In this document: positions 1 through 9,592 of the stretch, in pieces
Position numbering within the stretch: the stretch's first letter is position 1
How the letters are laid out: each line of letters opens with the position of its first letter
Source of the DNA: JAGQPD01 sp020426865
GTDB lineage: Bacteria > Planctomycetota > Planctomycetia > Pirellulales > Pirellulaceae
DNA: 64,000 nt
Direction of reading: 5' to 3'
Assembly (NCBI GenBank): GCA_041399065.1
Contig: JAWKTN010000005.1
Coordinates: forward strand, 434,001 to 498,000
Notes under the pieces: generated by a model
What the model was told of the DNA's origin: nothing
Seen by the model: the letters and a program-made list of their open reading frames with translations, nothing else
Databases searched by the model: none
Made by a program: the position numbers and the translations under genes

Positions 1-3000
1 GATGTCGACAACCAGACGTTGTCCAGCTGCCAAAGTCACGGCGTACAAGTCGACGTCCGACGTCATGCCACCAGGCTGCTCAAGCAATTCAATATTGTCG
101 CCGATATAGCCACCGAACCAGTAAGTACCGATCGAATCTTCCACAATTCCGGTACCAATCGCTTCATCGATCTGGTCGTTTGACTCCGGCGAGAACACTG
201 GATTCGTCGTCAGCACGACCGAATCGCCGAAGAGATTCACTTGATTGGATGTCGTCGCGGCCAATCCGATGAACGTACCGTCGCCGAATGCGGCCGAAAC
301 GTCCAGCGTTGCCTGAGCAGCGCGCCCGTTGATGGCCGTTATCAAAGACGAAGCGACTTCGTGATCCTTCATCGACGGAAGGAAGAGGACTGGCACGTTT
401 CCGTTCGCGACGCCATCACCGAGTACCGGTGCACCTGCATCGTCGAAGAAAATCTCATCAAATTCGAACGTCACAACGTCAACACCGTCACTGATGATAA
501 ACGTTTGCGATTCGGAAATATCGGCTCCACTGGGCGCGAAGATGGTGGCCGCAGCGTCGAGCCGCGCGTTGGTATCGAACGACCGCGTCAGTGCCAATGG
601 GGGCTCATCGAGTCCCGTCGGCTCACCGTACTTGGTCGCTCGGCGGATCTCCAATTGATATCCGCCCACTTCGATATCGGTATCTTCCCGGGCGGGATTT
701 TCAATGAACAACGTGTCGCTGACCGTTGCGTTCAACACCAATTCACCACGTTCCGCAAAACCGATGATTACGTCGTCGATGTAGACACCCTCATTCAAGT
801 TCTGCTGCAAAGCTGGTGGTGGTGCTTCGTCCGGGAACACATTGACATAGTTGCCATATTGATCGCCGTTGAGGTAGATCGGATTCAGCGGATCAGGATT
901 CACAAGTGCGCGACCCAACGGGCCTTGCCCGGAGGTAAACTCGTTCGTCACAGGATGCACGAAATCGGTGATCGAATTACCAATGACGCGTACATAGTCT
1001 TGGAATGTCTTGATCGCGACGGTCGAGCCATTGGCAAGTTCGTCTGCGATGGGTTGCACCATTGCTTGGGCTACTTCCACCGACGACATCGCCGAATTGA
1101 TTGGCACACCGGTACCGAATGCTGCTCCCGGTTCGCCCTCAAGGCCGATCGACAACCCTGTCGCACCAATCGCTTGCCCCTGGATTAAATCCAGTACTTC
1201 CAAGAGCTGCAGTCGATTGCCGTTAATCGGCAGCTCAGCACCACCAACCCCATTGTCCATCAATGCGCGTTGCACATTGGCAGCAACAAGCGATGCCGTT
1301 TGGTTGGAGAGGAACGGAATCGGGATCCCGCCAGACGTGTTTCCGTCGCTATCAAATTCAAATGTCGTACCGTCAACCGTGATCGTTTCGCCGTCGATTA
1401 CCTTATCCCCGGTTGGCAGAATCAACGTGTAACCGAGATCAAACTCAAACAAGATGTCGTCGATCGAAAAGACATCGCCATCTCGCAATACGGCACCGTC
1501 AGCCGCTCGCAGCTCTTCGCCCGTCAGCGGCCCTGCAGCGGTCCCGTCAACATCACCAACATTCATCGAACCGGCAGTCGAATAGTCGAAACGGATGCGA
1601 ACTCCGGACCGCCCGGCAAATTGCTCCAACGGAATGCGTGCCTGACGCCAACCCGCGCCGTCGTAGAGCGTTTGAACCGGGAAATCGATCGAATCCAATG
1701 GATTCGGGTCGTCGTATTCGTCGTTCGGGATAAAGTCATCGGTCGTGTCCACGATCACGTCGTTGTTCGTGGCAACCAGATGCCAGACACCACGTTCGCC
1801 TTCCACGCTGTCATCCGAGACATAGACCCGGAACGAATCAAAGATCTCGGGGTCGTCACCTGCTTCGGTATCCTGCCCGGTCAGGAAATAATTGAAATAC
1901 AGGTACGGCTGATCGCTGGGCGAATACCCTTCTAAGCTGAACGAATTGCTGATGATCGTACCGCGGGCGCCGCCCGGGAAATCGTACGTCATCCCTTCGC
2001 CCAAACCAAAGTGCAGCGAACCGTCCCCAACGGCCTGTTCGCGGCTGCCGGTAAACGGAACATCCACGCCGTGTCCCAGATCCTCTTCACGTTCGAGGGT
2101 ATCATCTCCCGGAATTGTCTCGTACCAGAGGTTCCGATCCAAAGTCGAGAACGCGATCCCTTCGACACCGGCTAGTCCGGTGGAAATCGACGTTTCACCA
2201 CCCATGAAAACGGGTTGCAGGAAGCCCGCGGTGTCGAATGCCCAAAGGTCGCCGGCGCGGTCGATGCCGAACAACATTCCCGCGTACGCCTCGTCCTCCA
2301 CATTAGCTGGCCCGGCATCCAATCCGGTAAACCTGATCCCCAGCAGCTCGATGGCACTGTCCACATACGCGCCAGTGACGCCACTTTCGTTGTCACCATT
2401 AATCTGATAGAGCCCGCCTTCGTCGGAGACGGCGAACACGCGCCCGTCAGCCAACTGCGTAACACCGGTAATTCGTCCACCAGGGGCAGAGCCACCGGCC
2501 ATGAACGGCGCGTCAGCGGCATCAACCGTGGCGCCGGTCAAACGCACCGTGCGGCCACCCACGTTGGTTGTGCCGGCACCCACGGCATTATCGACAGCGG
2601 CAGCGATCTTCGTCGCAATCTCCGCACCCGTATCATCGGCGAGAAAATCGATCTCGACATTCGCCCCGGCGACACCGCCTGCGGCACCGGCCAAGGCGTC
2701 GATGAACTGCGTGCCGGCAAAGTCAGCTGTCGTGGCATCGGGGAAGTTGAGACGCTCGCCATCGACACCAGCCGTCAACGTGCCGGTCGCATTCACGGCG
2801 TCGGCGATCGCATTGCGTACCGCCCCCGGCGTGTCGTTCTCTTCAACGACCACCGCGTTGCCACTCGTTACACCGTAATCGCCTACTCGATTCAGCGCGC
2901 CAGCAAACGCACCAGACAACACCAATCCCGAGTCGCCGGTCAACACAATGTGGCCATTGGAAAGTTCTGCCGTCACTCCAAACGCTGCAGCATTGATCGC

Positions 3001-6000
3001 CGAGACGATCCCTTGATTCATCTGCGCCAGCGTGAATCCCGTATCAAAGGGAATCCGACGAGAACCGGGGAGCACGCCACCACCCGAGTCAAACTCGAAC
3101 GTCATCGTCTGCGACGGCGTGTCGTCGTTGACGACCGTGATGGTGTCGCCGTCAGTAAAGTCGGCACCCGCGCCAACCACTTCCAACACAGGCCCACCAT
3201 CAAACTCAAACCGTGTGCCATTGAGCAGGAAGAATTCGCCGTCGGCGATGAACTCACCCGCAGTCAGGTCAAAATCGACAACCGCCTCGGGTCCGGCATC
3301 CATCTCGAACGTGACACCACCGATGCCAAACGTCAGCCCGTCCGGAATCAAACGCGTCGTGACGCCACCCACAAGCTCCGTCGCTTCGGTCACGAGCAAC
3401 GCCGTATCGCCGCCACCGGCGCTGAACGCTGTATTGATTTCCCCCAAGAACGTTTGCACGTTTGTGCCGTCGGCCGTAAATTCATCGACAGTCGGTTCCT
3501 CGAGCAAGGGTTGTGCAATGCCCGTGATCGGATCAATCCAATACACAAGATTCTCGACCGACGTCACGCCGTTGGGCATCATATCGGCGTCGCCTCGATA
3601 GCCGATCGCCATGATCCAATCATCATCCGGATTCGTGTCATCAGCCGGACGACCGATAAACGTCATGGCCTCGAATTGAATGCCCCAACCATTATCGTCG
3701 TTGGACCGAATCACTTCGGGCTCATCACCCATATCGTCGATCTCATAGGTCTCGATACCGTCGTCGTCAATCAACGTGGCGACACCGGTATGATGATCCA
3801 GTTGGACCAGTGCACCGGAATTATCGTCGGTCGGCCCGAGTGGATCATCAATCCCCAACGTAAATGCATACAACTCGGAGTTTTCACGGAAGGCGAGGTC
3901 GGCGACGTCAAACTCGAAATCGCCGATGGTGTTGACGGTCGTGCCTGTAAACGGATTGACACTCAATAACCGCTGCATGTCGGGACCGGTATCGATCGTG
4001 GCATACAGCGAGACGTCACCTAAATGCCACGGAACGAGGCTATTAAACACAATATCGTGGGGATCGTTGGGATTGATTTCATCCCCGGTCGCCAACAAAG
4101 TCGGTGTGGATGGATTCGCGTAGACGGTGCTTCCCCCCCCCACGTGGTCTTCCCCGACGCGACTGATGGAGTCCAACGGCTCGATGCGTACGAGCGGATT
4201 GGCGGCTGCTTCGGAGACGTCAAACGCGGTCGGTACCAAAGCGTTCGTGGAGACGGCGATAACGTACGTCCCCTCCGGCAACATGATCGGTCCGAGCAGC
4301 GGATCAGTGGAGCCAAGCGAACCGGCGTCGAGATCCTGCAGTCCCGAACCGGAAAGTGGCGGCGACTGATCGTCGCCGACGTTGGAGCCAAAGCTCGCGG
4401 CCACCAATACCGGTCCCGCCGCCGTCTGCTGATAAAGTGTCAGCGTTACGTCAGGACGCGCCAAGCCATCGGCATAGTCCAGATCAAACACGAGGCTCGC
4501 GTAATTGTCACCGGGCTCACCGGTCGAATCCTGCGTCCCTGGCACAATCACGTCAAATTGAAATACGTCGATGTCAAATGCGTCTTCCAGGAATCCGGAT
4601 ATCGAAAGCGCATTACGGTCGAATTCGAGGACATTCCCCACGATCTGCGGGGTGCCGCCTATCTCGACCTCAGCAACTTCACCCAACAACGGTGAATGCA
4701 AGGGATTTCCGTACGATTCCACACCGTTGGTCGCGAAGCGTATGTCGGCACCACGAATGGTCGTACCTGGCACTTCGTCTTGCTCCTGCAGACGAACCTG
4801 CAGCTGATACATGCCGCTAGTCAGGCCGCCATTGACGTTCGAAATCGACGTGCCCGCACTGCGAACGCGGACGTGATACGTCGTGATCGTATCGGCCGGG
4901 CCCGGCAATATGACTCGCATTCCAGCATCCCGCGGATTCGTCGAAAAATCATCGCGCGGCGTCGTGGGATCGATCGCCATCGGAAACGCCTTGACGCCTG
5001 CCGCTACCAAACTCAATTGACCATTCTGCTGTTCGGTAAACGAATTATTCGACCGAGCCAATACTTGCCCGGACGACGTGACCAATTCCACAATCGTGTC
5101 CAGGGCATGCGTCGTGCTGTCGATGTCCAACCACACCTGGGTGCCGGCCGTCGCCGTGAAGCTATAGACATCGATGTCGGCCGGGCGGTTGATAAAGCCC
5201 TGGACCTCAAACCCCAGCCTCAGATTCTCGTCGCCGTCTCGCTCGGACGGAGCCAGCGCGCCGATAAACTGCGCACTGAGCGGTGATTCGTTGGTCGCCG
5301 CGCTTCGCGGCAATTCCGATTCAATAATCGATTCGACGTTCCGGTCATGTGTATATTCGGCTAATTCGATGCTGCGCCAATCGCCAGGCGCCGGTCCCGA
5401 AGCCACACGATCGTTGTTCGTATCGGTCTGTAAAACACCATCGGGGTCAAACCCAGCCCCCACCGAATCATCCGCCAGCGACGTAAGAACCACAGGCCGA
5501 CCGGGCTGACCGATGATCTGTAGCGCGCCACCGATACGGTCCGAGTTGTCGATTGGGACACCGTAGGTCGTAAAACCCGCATTGTTGGAATTTAGCTTGA
5601 CAACCAGGCTCTCAGTCGGGCTGCTTTGTAGCCGCAACCCACCATAGGTGTGCGCGTCGGGGATGTTGATCGTATCATTGACAACGTGGACAATATCGGT
5701 GTCATCCCAAACACCTGCCGTCGTCAGCGTCCCGGCTCGGACCACCATCCCATTGACGTCATTTTCAGTCAATTGATTCATGCGAATCAGCGGTCCCTGG
5801 TTGTTGTCAAACGCAGTAAAGCGGTCGACCAGTCCGGTGGAACGTCCGCGGTCAATAACGTACTCACTGTTGAGCGCGCTGACGTTGATATTAATCGCCG
5901 GAGGATTATTGAAGAATCCCGTTCCCTGCGTACCACGCATCACATTGTCGACAATCACGGGCTGCGCGCCACGAACGAATATCGTACCGCTGGCGTGGCT

Positions 6001-9000
6001 GCCCAATCCAAATCGTTCCGCAGGCGCCTGGCCACCCGTCCCACCGGCGTTATCCTCGAACGTGCTGTGTGCGACGCGAACGTCTGCCTGATGAATCTCC
6101 AACACGTTAAACGACGCAAACGTGCCTTCCAACTTGGTGGTGCCGCCACCGTAGGCCAACACGGCATGATCCAATGACGCGGATGACGTGTGTCCGACGT
6201 AGATGCCGGCCCAATCACCGGGGTCCGGTAACCCGTCGTCCTCGTTGTCGTTCGTATCGTAAGTTCCGCCAGCCCCATAGCGATCGTCGGCCAATGACGT
6301 AAATACAATCGGCTTTCCGTCAATGCCTTCCGCCAATAACTGCGCCCCAAACGACACTTCAACCCGCGCACCGTCCAGCTTGACAACCACGCCTGGATCG
6401 ATTGCCAACCGAGCGTCGGTGCGAGCCGCAAATTGCAGGTCATCCGGATCGGCGTCGAACGGCAACACCGGTCCGCCGGGAGTCCCCTGGATTTTGAGGA
6501 CTTCTGGCACCACGTGCACGATGTCGGTATCATCCCACCGACCACTAACTGTCAACGATTGCAGACGTTGCCCGGCCGGCGTTTGAATCCTGACGAACAG
6601 CCCATTGATCGAATTGTCCGACAGATGATTGCCGCGAATGTCGGGGCCGATGCGTACCACGTCAGACGTAAATGGGACCGTCTGATACTGAGCCGTGTGG
6701 AAATTGGTTTCTTCAAAGCTGTTGGGATTGGCCGATATCGCCGCGTCGGCACTGCGAGTGATATTGCTGTACGAGACCGTCGGACGCGCGTCGGTCATAT
6801 GCACCGCGGCAATCCGCGTCGGAATTGAATCGACGACTACAAAACCACCGCCATAGCGGATATCCGCATGGTTCACGTAATTCAGGAAGATTCCCTCTTG
6901 CTCCCAAACAAATAACCCGTCAGCCCGATCGCGATCATTACGGAACTCCAAGCCGCCCCAATCACCGCCGGTGGGACGCGTCGGTAAGGGATTCGTGTCG
7001 AAACCGATCGTCTGGTCGTTGTAGGACGTGAAATGGACGTCATTGCCGGGAACGCCCAATACCTGCAACGCTCCGGCATGTCGGTCACCACCCAACGCCG
7101 AACTACCAACGCCGATCCGTGCCGAACGCAGCTTGAATACCGCGCCAGCGTCGACCATCACCGTCACCCCGGCTGGTACTTCGAGTGTCGATCCATCGGA
7201 AAGCGGTCGATTCGATGCCTGCGACAGATCGAACCCGATTTCATACGCCAAATTATCCGACAACGTACTGACATCGCCATCGGCCCCCCCATTGCCAACC
7301 ACGCGAACGATCGTGACACCGTCCGGCGCCACGGTGGCATCGGAGATGTTCGTTCGAGCAGCCGCTGCTTCCATCGCGTCTGGCAAAGAATTGAACGGGC
7401 TCGCCAAGGTACCCGTACCACCGGCTGGTGCCGACTTGTCAACGAAAATCGTGTCGGCCGTGGTCTGTGCCTGGAACCAGAAGTTGAATACGCCACCCGG
7501 TACGCCGTCCGCGTCGCCGTCGAGCGCCGTGCCGGTCGAATCAACAATCGACGTGTTGACGTCGGGGCGGAAATTCAGCCGAAGTTCATAGGCACCCTGC
7601 GTCGTCCCTCCCATGCCACTATCGGCAATGCGTGGGTCGTACGTATCGTTACCACTAGCAGATACCCCAACATAGTACGTGCCCGGACTCAGTTCCAGCT
7701 CAATATACGAGTCGTTGCTGAAGTAATCGTCGTTCTGCGACAACAATTCGAATCCGCCCGTGCTGTTCTGGCGGTACAGCCGCATCACGGTATCGAGTTG
7801 ACTGGAGTTTTCCAGGCGTTCGGCGAAAGTCTCGAGCGTCAGGGCGCCTTGGCTGTTGAGCGTGAACCGATAGAGGTCGATGTCCTTGCTTTCGGGCCGG
7901 TAGAGATGTTGCAGATGGACAATGTCGTTGTCACCGGGAAACAGCGGCTCGATGGGGTTGCCGAGCGTTTGCCCGCGGTCGTCTCCCATGATCGTGGGGG
8001 GAGGTAGTTCGTAGGTATGTCCGAGCCCCAGATAGTGGCCGATTTCATGCATCGCGGTATCGAACCAGGCCTGGGCCCCGGGGATGTCGGTCGCGCCAAA
8101 CGTATCGTCCCAGATTTCGGCATTGTCCATGATGACGGTCGGAAGCGCGCCGTAGACGGGATCAATCGCGGATCCCGACACACCGATGACACCACCCGGC
8201 CCAGTAGGAATCTCGGGGTCAATCGCCCGCATGTCCCCCGTCACGACGGTAACAAATCGAATTCCAGCCTCGATCAACGCCTGTTCGCCACCTTCTTCGA
8301 CTTCGAAGAACTGGACGCCAGCCTCGGATTCGTACAGGGCAAAGATCTGTCGCGCCAATTCCTTTTGGTTTTCGGTAATCACGTTATGCAGCGGCACGCC
8401 CTTGGGCGTCACGCCATACACATCTCGGAACGAATAACCGAATCGCGTGATCCCCATCTGGGTATCGGGATTGCTGTTCACATGCGTCTGGTAGGTGTCG
8501 TCGCGGTGCCCCGGATCCTCGTTCGATCCTGGATAGTCGAGCAAATACACTTGGGGCTCGATGGCCGCCGATACGATGACGTTTTGCGTCCCAATCGCTT
8601 GCAGATTGCGCGCCGTCGCGAAACTGTCACCAGGCTCTTGTGACAGGTCCAAGTTGATTTCCATCGGCGCGGCCGAGCGAGTTTCGGCGGTACCGATCCG
8701 CAAACGAAACGTCCCGGCACCGTTGCCCAAATTCGTCAACGAAGTAGAAAACGTCAACGTCGCTTTGTCGGCCACGTTGTCGTAGCTGACCGCCGTCGGC
8801 AAATAGAGATCGTCGTCCAGATTCGATACCGAGTCGTGGGTGTAATACAAACGATAGAAGGCGGGGTTGCTGGCCGATGTGGGATTGAGGTCGTCATCGC
8901 TGAAATAGACCTCGATCTGATTGGTAGCCTGCTGCAGCGCGCCGCTGGCATTACGCGTTACCGGCTGCGGGACGACGGCCACAACTTGCGCACCAAGGTC

Positions 9001-9504
9001 GAGGTCGAACCGCATTTCGAAGTTCGAAGCCGAATTGAACGCGTCACCATTGACGTTGGTCAATGGACGGGAAGTGGCACCGAACAGTTCGATGCGATAA
9101 CGATCGTCGGGGAGCGTTTCTGCGAAGCGAATGATTACCTGGTTCGGCGTGTTCGGATCGACATCCATATAGCCAGGCGTCACAATAATGTCGTCGCCGT
9201 CGTCGAAGATGCCGTCGAGGTTACTGCGGGAGATACGGATCCCGGTATCGAGCGACGTCGTTTCGATCTCTTGCCCTTCGTTGAAGATCAGCGTCAACTG
9301 CTGGGGGGCCTCATGCCGCACGTCGCCATTGCGGAGAACCTCACCCGAGTTGGGATTGACGGCAATCAGCTGAGGGCCGACGGCCAAGAGCTGTCGAGGT
9401 TCTAAGTTTTCGGGCCGCAGCGTGTTTCCAGCTCGCGATTTCCGGCGGCTCCGTTCACGCATCTTCCGCTTGCTGGCGGAATCCCACAAACGCCTTTTGG
9501 TCAT
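1..9504 (-). CDS. Giant secreted zincin-type surface protein A (partial, C-terminus outside window)
   Basis: The minus-strand frame is open from an ATG at 9504 to the left edge, at least 3,168 residues. A GAGG ribosome-binding site lies about 9 bases upstream. The N-terminus is very basic and leads to an LEPR-XLL-type element (NLEPRQLLAVGP), as on many planctomycete exported giants. Residues 486-496 read HEIGHYLGLGH, a complete HExxHxxGxxH zinc-protease motif, so a metzincin-like extracellular peptidase is likely. It is followed by pre-peptidase C-terminal-like beta domains (for example near residue 1436, and again at the window edge where SDVDLYAV is visible), right-handed beta-helix repeats with 'PIVFTSLADD'-type strands, and several modules with a GxxFEFDxxG pattern after about residue 2090. 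It is a tandem paralogue of the gene at 9593-18978, with an 88-base gap, and probably co-transcribed. The substrate is unknown. Any C-terminal dockerin would lie outside the window. Confidence 0.88.
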   Translation of the reverse strand, partial: MTKRRLWDSASKRKMRERSRRKSRAGNTLRPENLEPRQLLAVGPQLIAVNPNSGEVLRNGDVRHEAPQQLTLIFNEGQEIETTSLDTGIRISRSNLDGIFDDGDDIIVTPGYMDVDPNTPNQVIIRFAETLPDDRYRIELFGATSRPLTNVNGDAFNSASNFEMRFDLDLGAQVVAVVPQPVTRNASGALQQATNQIEVYFSDDDLNPTSASNPAFYRLYYTHDSVSNLDDDLYLPTAVSYDNVADKATLTFSTSLTNLGNGAGTFRLRIGTAETRSAAPMEINLDLSQEPGDSFATARNLQAIGTQNVIVSAAIEPQVYLLDYPGSNEDPGHRDDTYQTHVNSNPDTQMGITRFGYSFRDVYGVTPKGVPLHNVITENQKELARQIFALYESEAGVQFFEVEEGGEQALIEAGIRFVTVVTGDMRAIDPEIPTGPGGVIGVSGSAIDPVYGALPTVIMDNAEIWDDTFGATDIPGAQAWFDTAMHEIGHYLGLGHTYELPPPTIMGDDRGQTLGNPIEPLFPGDNDIVHLQHLYRPESKDIDLYRFTLNSQGALTLETFAERLENSSQLDTVMRLYRQNSTGGFELLSQNDDYFSNDSYIELELSPGTYYVGVSASGNDTYDPRIADSGMGGTTQGAYELRLNFRPDVNTSIVDSTGTALDGDADGVPGGVFNFWFQAQTTADTIFVDKSAPAGGTGTLASPFNSLPDAMEAAAARTNISDATVAPDGVTIVRVVGNGGADGDVSTLSDNLAYEIGFDLSQASNRPLSDGSTLEVPAGVTVMVDAGAVFKLRSARIGVGSSALGGDRHAGALQVLGVPGNDVHFTSYNDQTIGFDTNPLPTRPTGGDWGGLEFRNDRDRADGLFVWEQEGIFLNYVNHADIRYGGGFVVVDSIPTRIAAVHMTDARPTVSYSNITRSADAAISANPNSFEETNFHTAQYQTVPFTSDVVRIGPDIRGNHLSDNSINGLFVRIQTPAGQRLQSLTVSGRWDDTDIVHVVPEVLKIQGTPGGPVLPFDADPDDLQFAARTDARLAIDPGVVVKLDGARVEVSFGAQLLAEGIDGKPIVFTSLADDRYGAGGTYDTNDNEDDGLPDPGDWAGIYVGHTSSASLDHAVLAYGGGTTKLEGTFASFNVLEIHQADVRVAHSTFEDNAGGTGGQAPAERFGLGSHASGTIFVRGAQPVIVDNVMRGTQGTGFFNNPPAININVSALNSEYVIDRGRSTGLVDRFTAFDNNQGPLIRMNQLTENDVNGMVVRAGTLTTAGVWDDTDIVHVVNDTINIPDAHTYGGLRLQSSPTESLVVKLNSNNAGFTTYGVPIDNSDRIGGALQIIGQPGRPVVLTSLADDSVGAGFDPDGVLQTDTNNDRVASGPAPGDWRSIELAEYTHDRNVESIIESELPRSAATNESPLSAQFIGALAPSERDGDENLRLGFEVQGFINRPADIDVYSFTATAGTQVWLDIDSTTHALDTIVELVTSSGQVLARSNNSFTEQQNGQLSLVAAGVKAFPMAIDPTTPRDDFSTNPRDAGMRVILPGPADTITTYHVRVRSAGTSISNVNGGLTSGMYQLQVRLQEQDEVPGTTIRGADIRFATNGVESYGNPLHSPLLGEVAEVEIGGTPQIVGNVLEFDRNALSISGFLEDAFDIDVFQFDVIVPGTQDSTGEPGDNYASLVFDLDYADGLARPDVTLTLYQQTAAGPVLVAASFGSNVGDDQSPPLSGSGLQDLDAGSLGSTDPLLGPIMLPEGTYVIAVSTNALVPTAFDVSEAAANPLVRIEPLDSISRVGEDHVGGGSTVYANPSTPTLLATGDEINPNDPHDIVFNSLVPWHLGDVSLYATIDTGPDMQRLLSVNPFTGTTVNTIGDFEFDVADLAFRENSELYAFTLGIDDPLGPTDDNSGALVQLDHHTGVATLIDDDGIETYEIDDMGDEPEVIRSNDDNGWGIQFEAMTFIGRPADDTNPDDDWIMAIGYRGDADMMPNGVTSVENLVYWIDPITGIAQPLLEEPTVDEFTADGTNVQTFLGEINTAFSAGGGDTALLVTEATELVGGVTTRLIPDGLTFGIGGVTFEMDAGPEAVVDFDLTAGEFIADGEFFLLNGTRFEFDGGPVLEVVGAGADFTDGDTITVVNDDTPSQTMTFEFDSGGGVLPGSRRIPFDTGFTLAQMNQGIVSAINAAAFGVTAELSNGHIVLTGDSGLVLSGAFAGALNRVGDYGVTSGNAVVVEENDTPGAVRNAIADAVNATGTLTAGVDGERLNFPDATTADFAGTQFIDALAGAAGGVAGANVEIDFLADDTGAEIATKIAAAVDNAVGAGTTNVGGRTVRLTGATVDAADAPFMAGGSAPGGRITGVTQLADGRVFAVSDEGGLYQINGDNESGVTGAYVDSAIELLGIRFTGLDAGPANVEDEAYAGMLFGIDRAGDLWAFDTAGFLQPVFMGGETSISTGLAGVEGIAFSTLDRNLWYETIPGDDTLEREEDLGHGVDVPFTGSREQAVGDGSLHFGLGEGMTYDFPGGARGTIISNSFSLEGYSPSDQPYLYFNYFLTGQDTEAGDDPEIFDSFRVYVSDDSVEGERGVWHLVATNNDVIVDTTDDFIPNDEYDDPNPLDSIDFPVQTLYDGAGWRQARIPLEQFAGRSGVRIRFDYSTAGSMNVGDVDGTAAGPLTGEELRAADGAVLRDGDVFSIDDILFEFDLGYTLILPTGDKVIDGETITVDGTTFEFDSDGNTSGGIPIPFLSNQTASLVAANVQRALMDNGVGGAELPINGNRLQLLEVLDLIQGQAIGATGLSIGLEGEPGAAFGTGVPINSAMSSVEVAQAMVQPIADELANGSTVAIKTFQDYVRVIGNSITDFVHPVTNEFTSGQGPLGRALVNPDPLNPIYLNGDQYGNYVNVFPDEAPPPALQQNLNEGVYIDDVIIGFAERGELVLNATVSDTLFIENPAREDTDIEVGGYQLEIRRATKYGEPTGLDEPPLALTRSFDTNARLDAAATIFAPSGADISESQTFIISDGVDVVTFEFDEIFFDDAGAPVLGDGVANGNVPVLFLPSMKDHEVASSLITAINGRAAQATLDVSAAFGDGTFIGLAATTSNQVNLFGDSVVLTTNPVFSPESNDQIDEAIGTGIVEDSIGTYWFGGYIGDNIELLEQPGGMTSDVDLYAVTLAAGQRLVVDI

Positions 9505-9592
9505 GGAACAAACCTCAACAATTAATATTCAATCGACAATTTCTAATTAGGCGGCCGCTATCCAGTCTAACGACGGCGCCGCCACCTGTCTG

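Noticed and set aside
241..9405. Many plus-strand open frames of 60-584 residues across the first 9.5 kb
   Set aside because: They are read opposite to the giant minus-strand gene A, have no recognisable protein sequence or ribosome-binding sites, and the minus frame is continuous with clear domain motifs.
9505..9592. A promoter between giant genes B and A
   Set aside because: The 88-base gap is AT-rich but no convincing -35/-10 pair was found, so co-transcription is the simpler reading.
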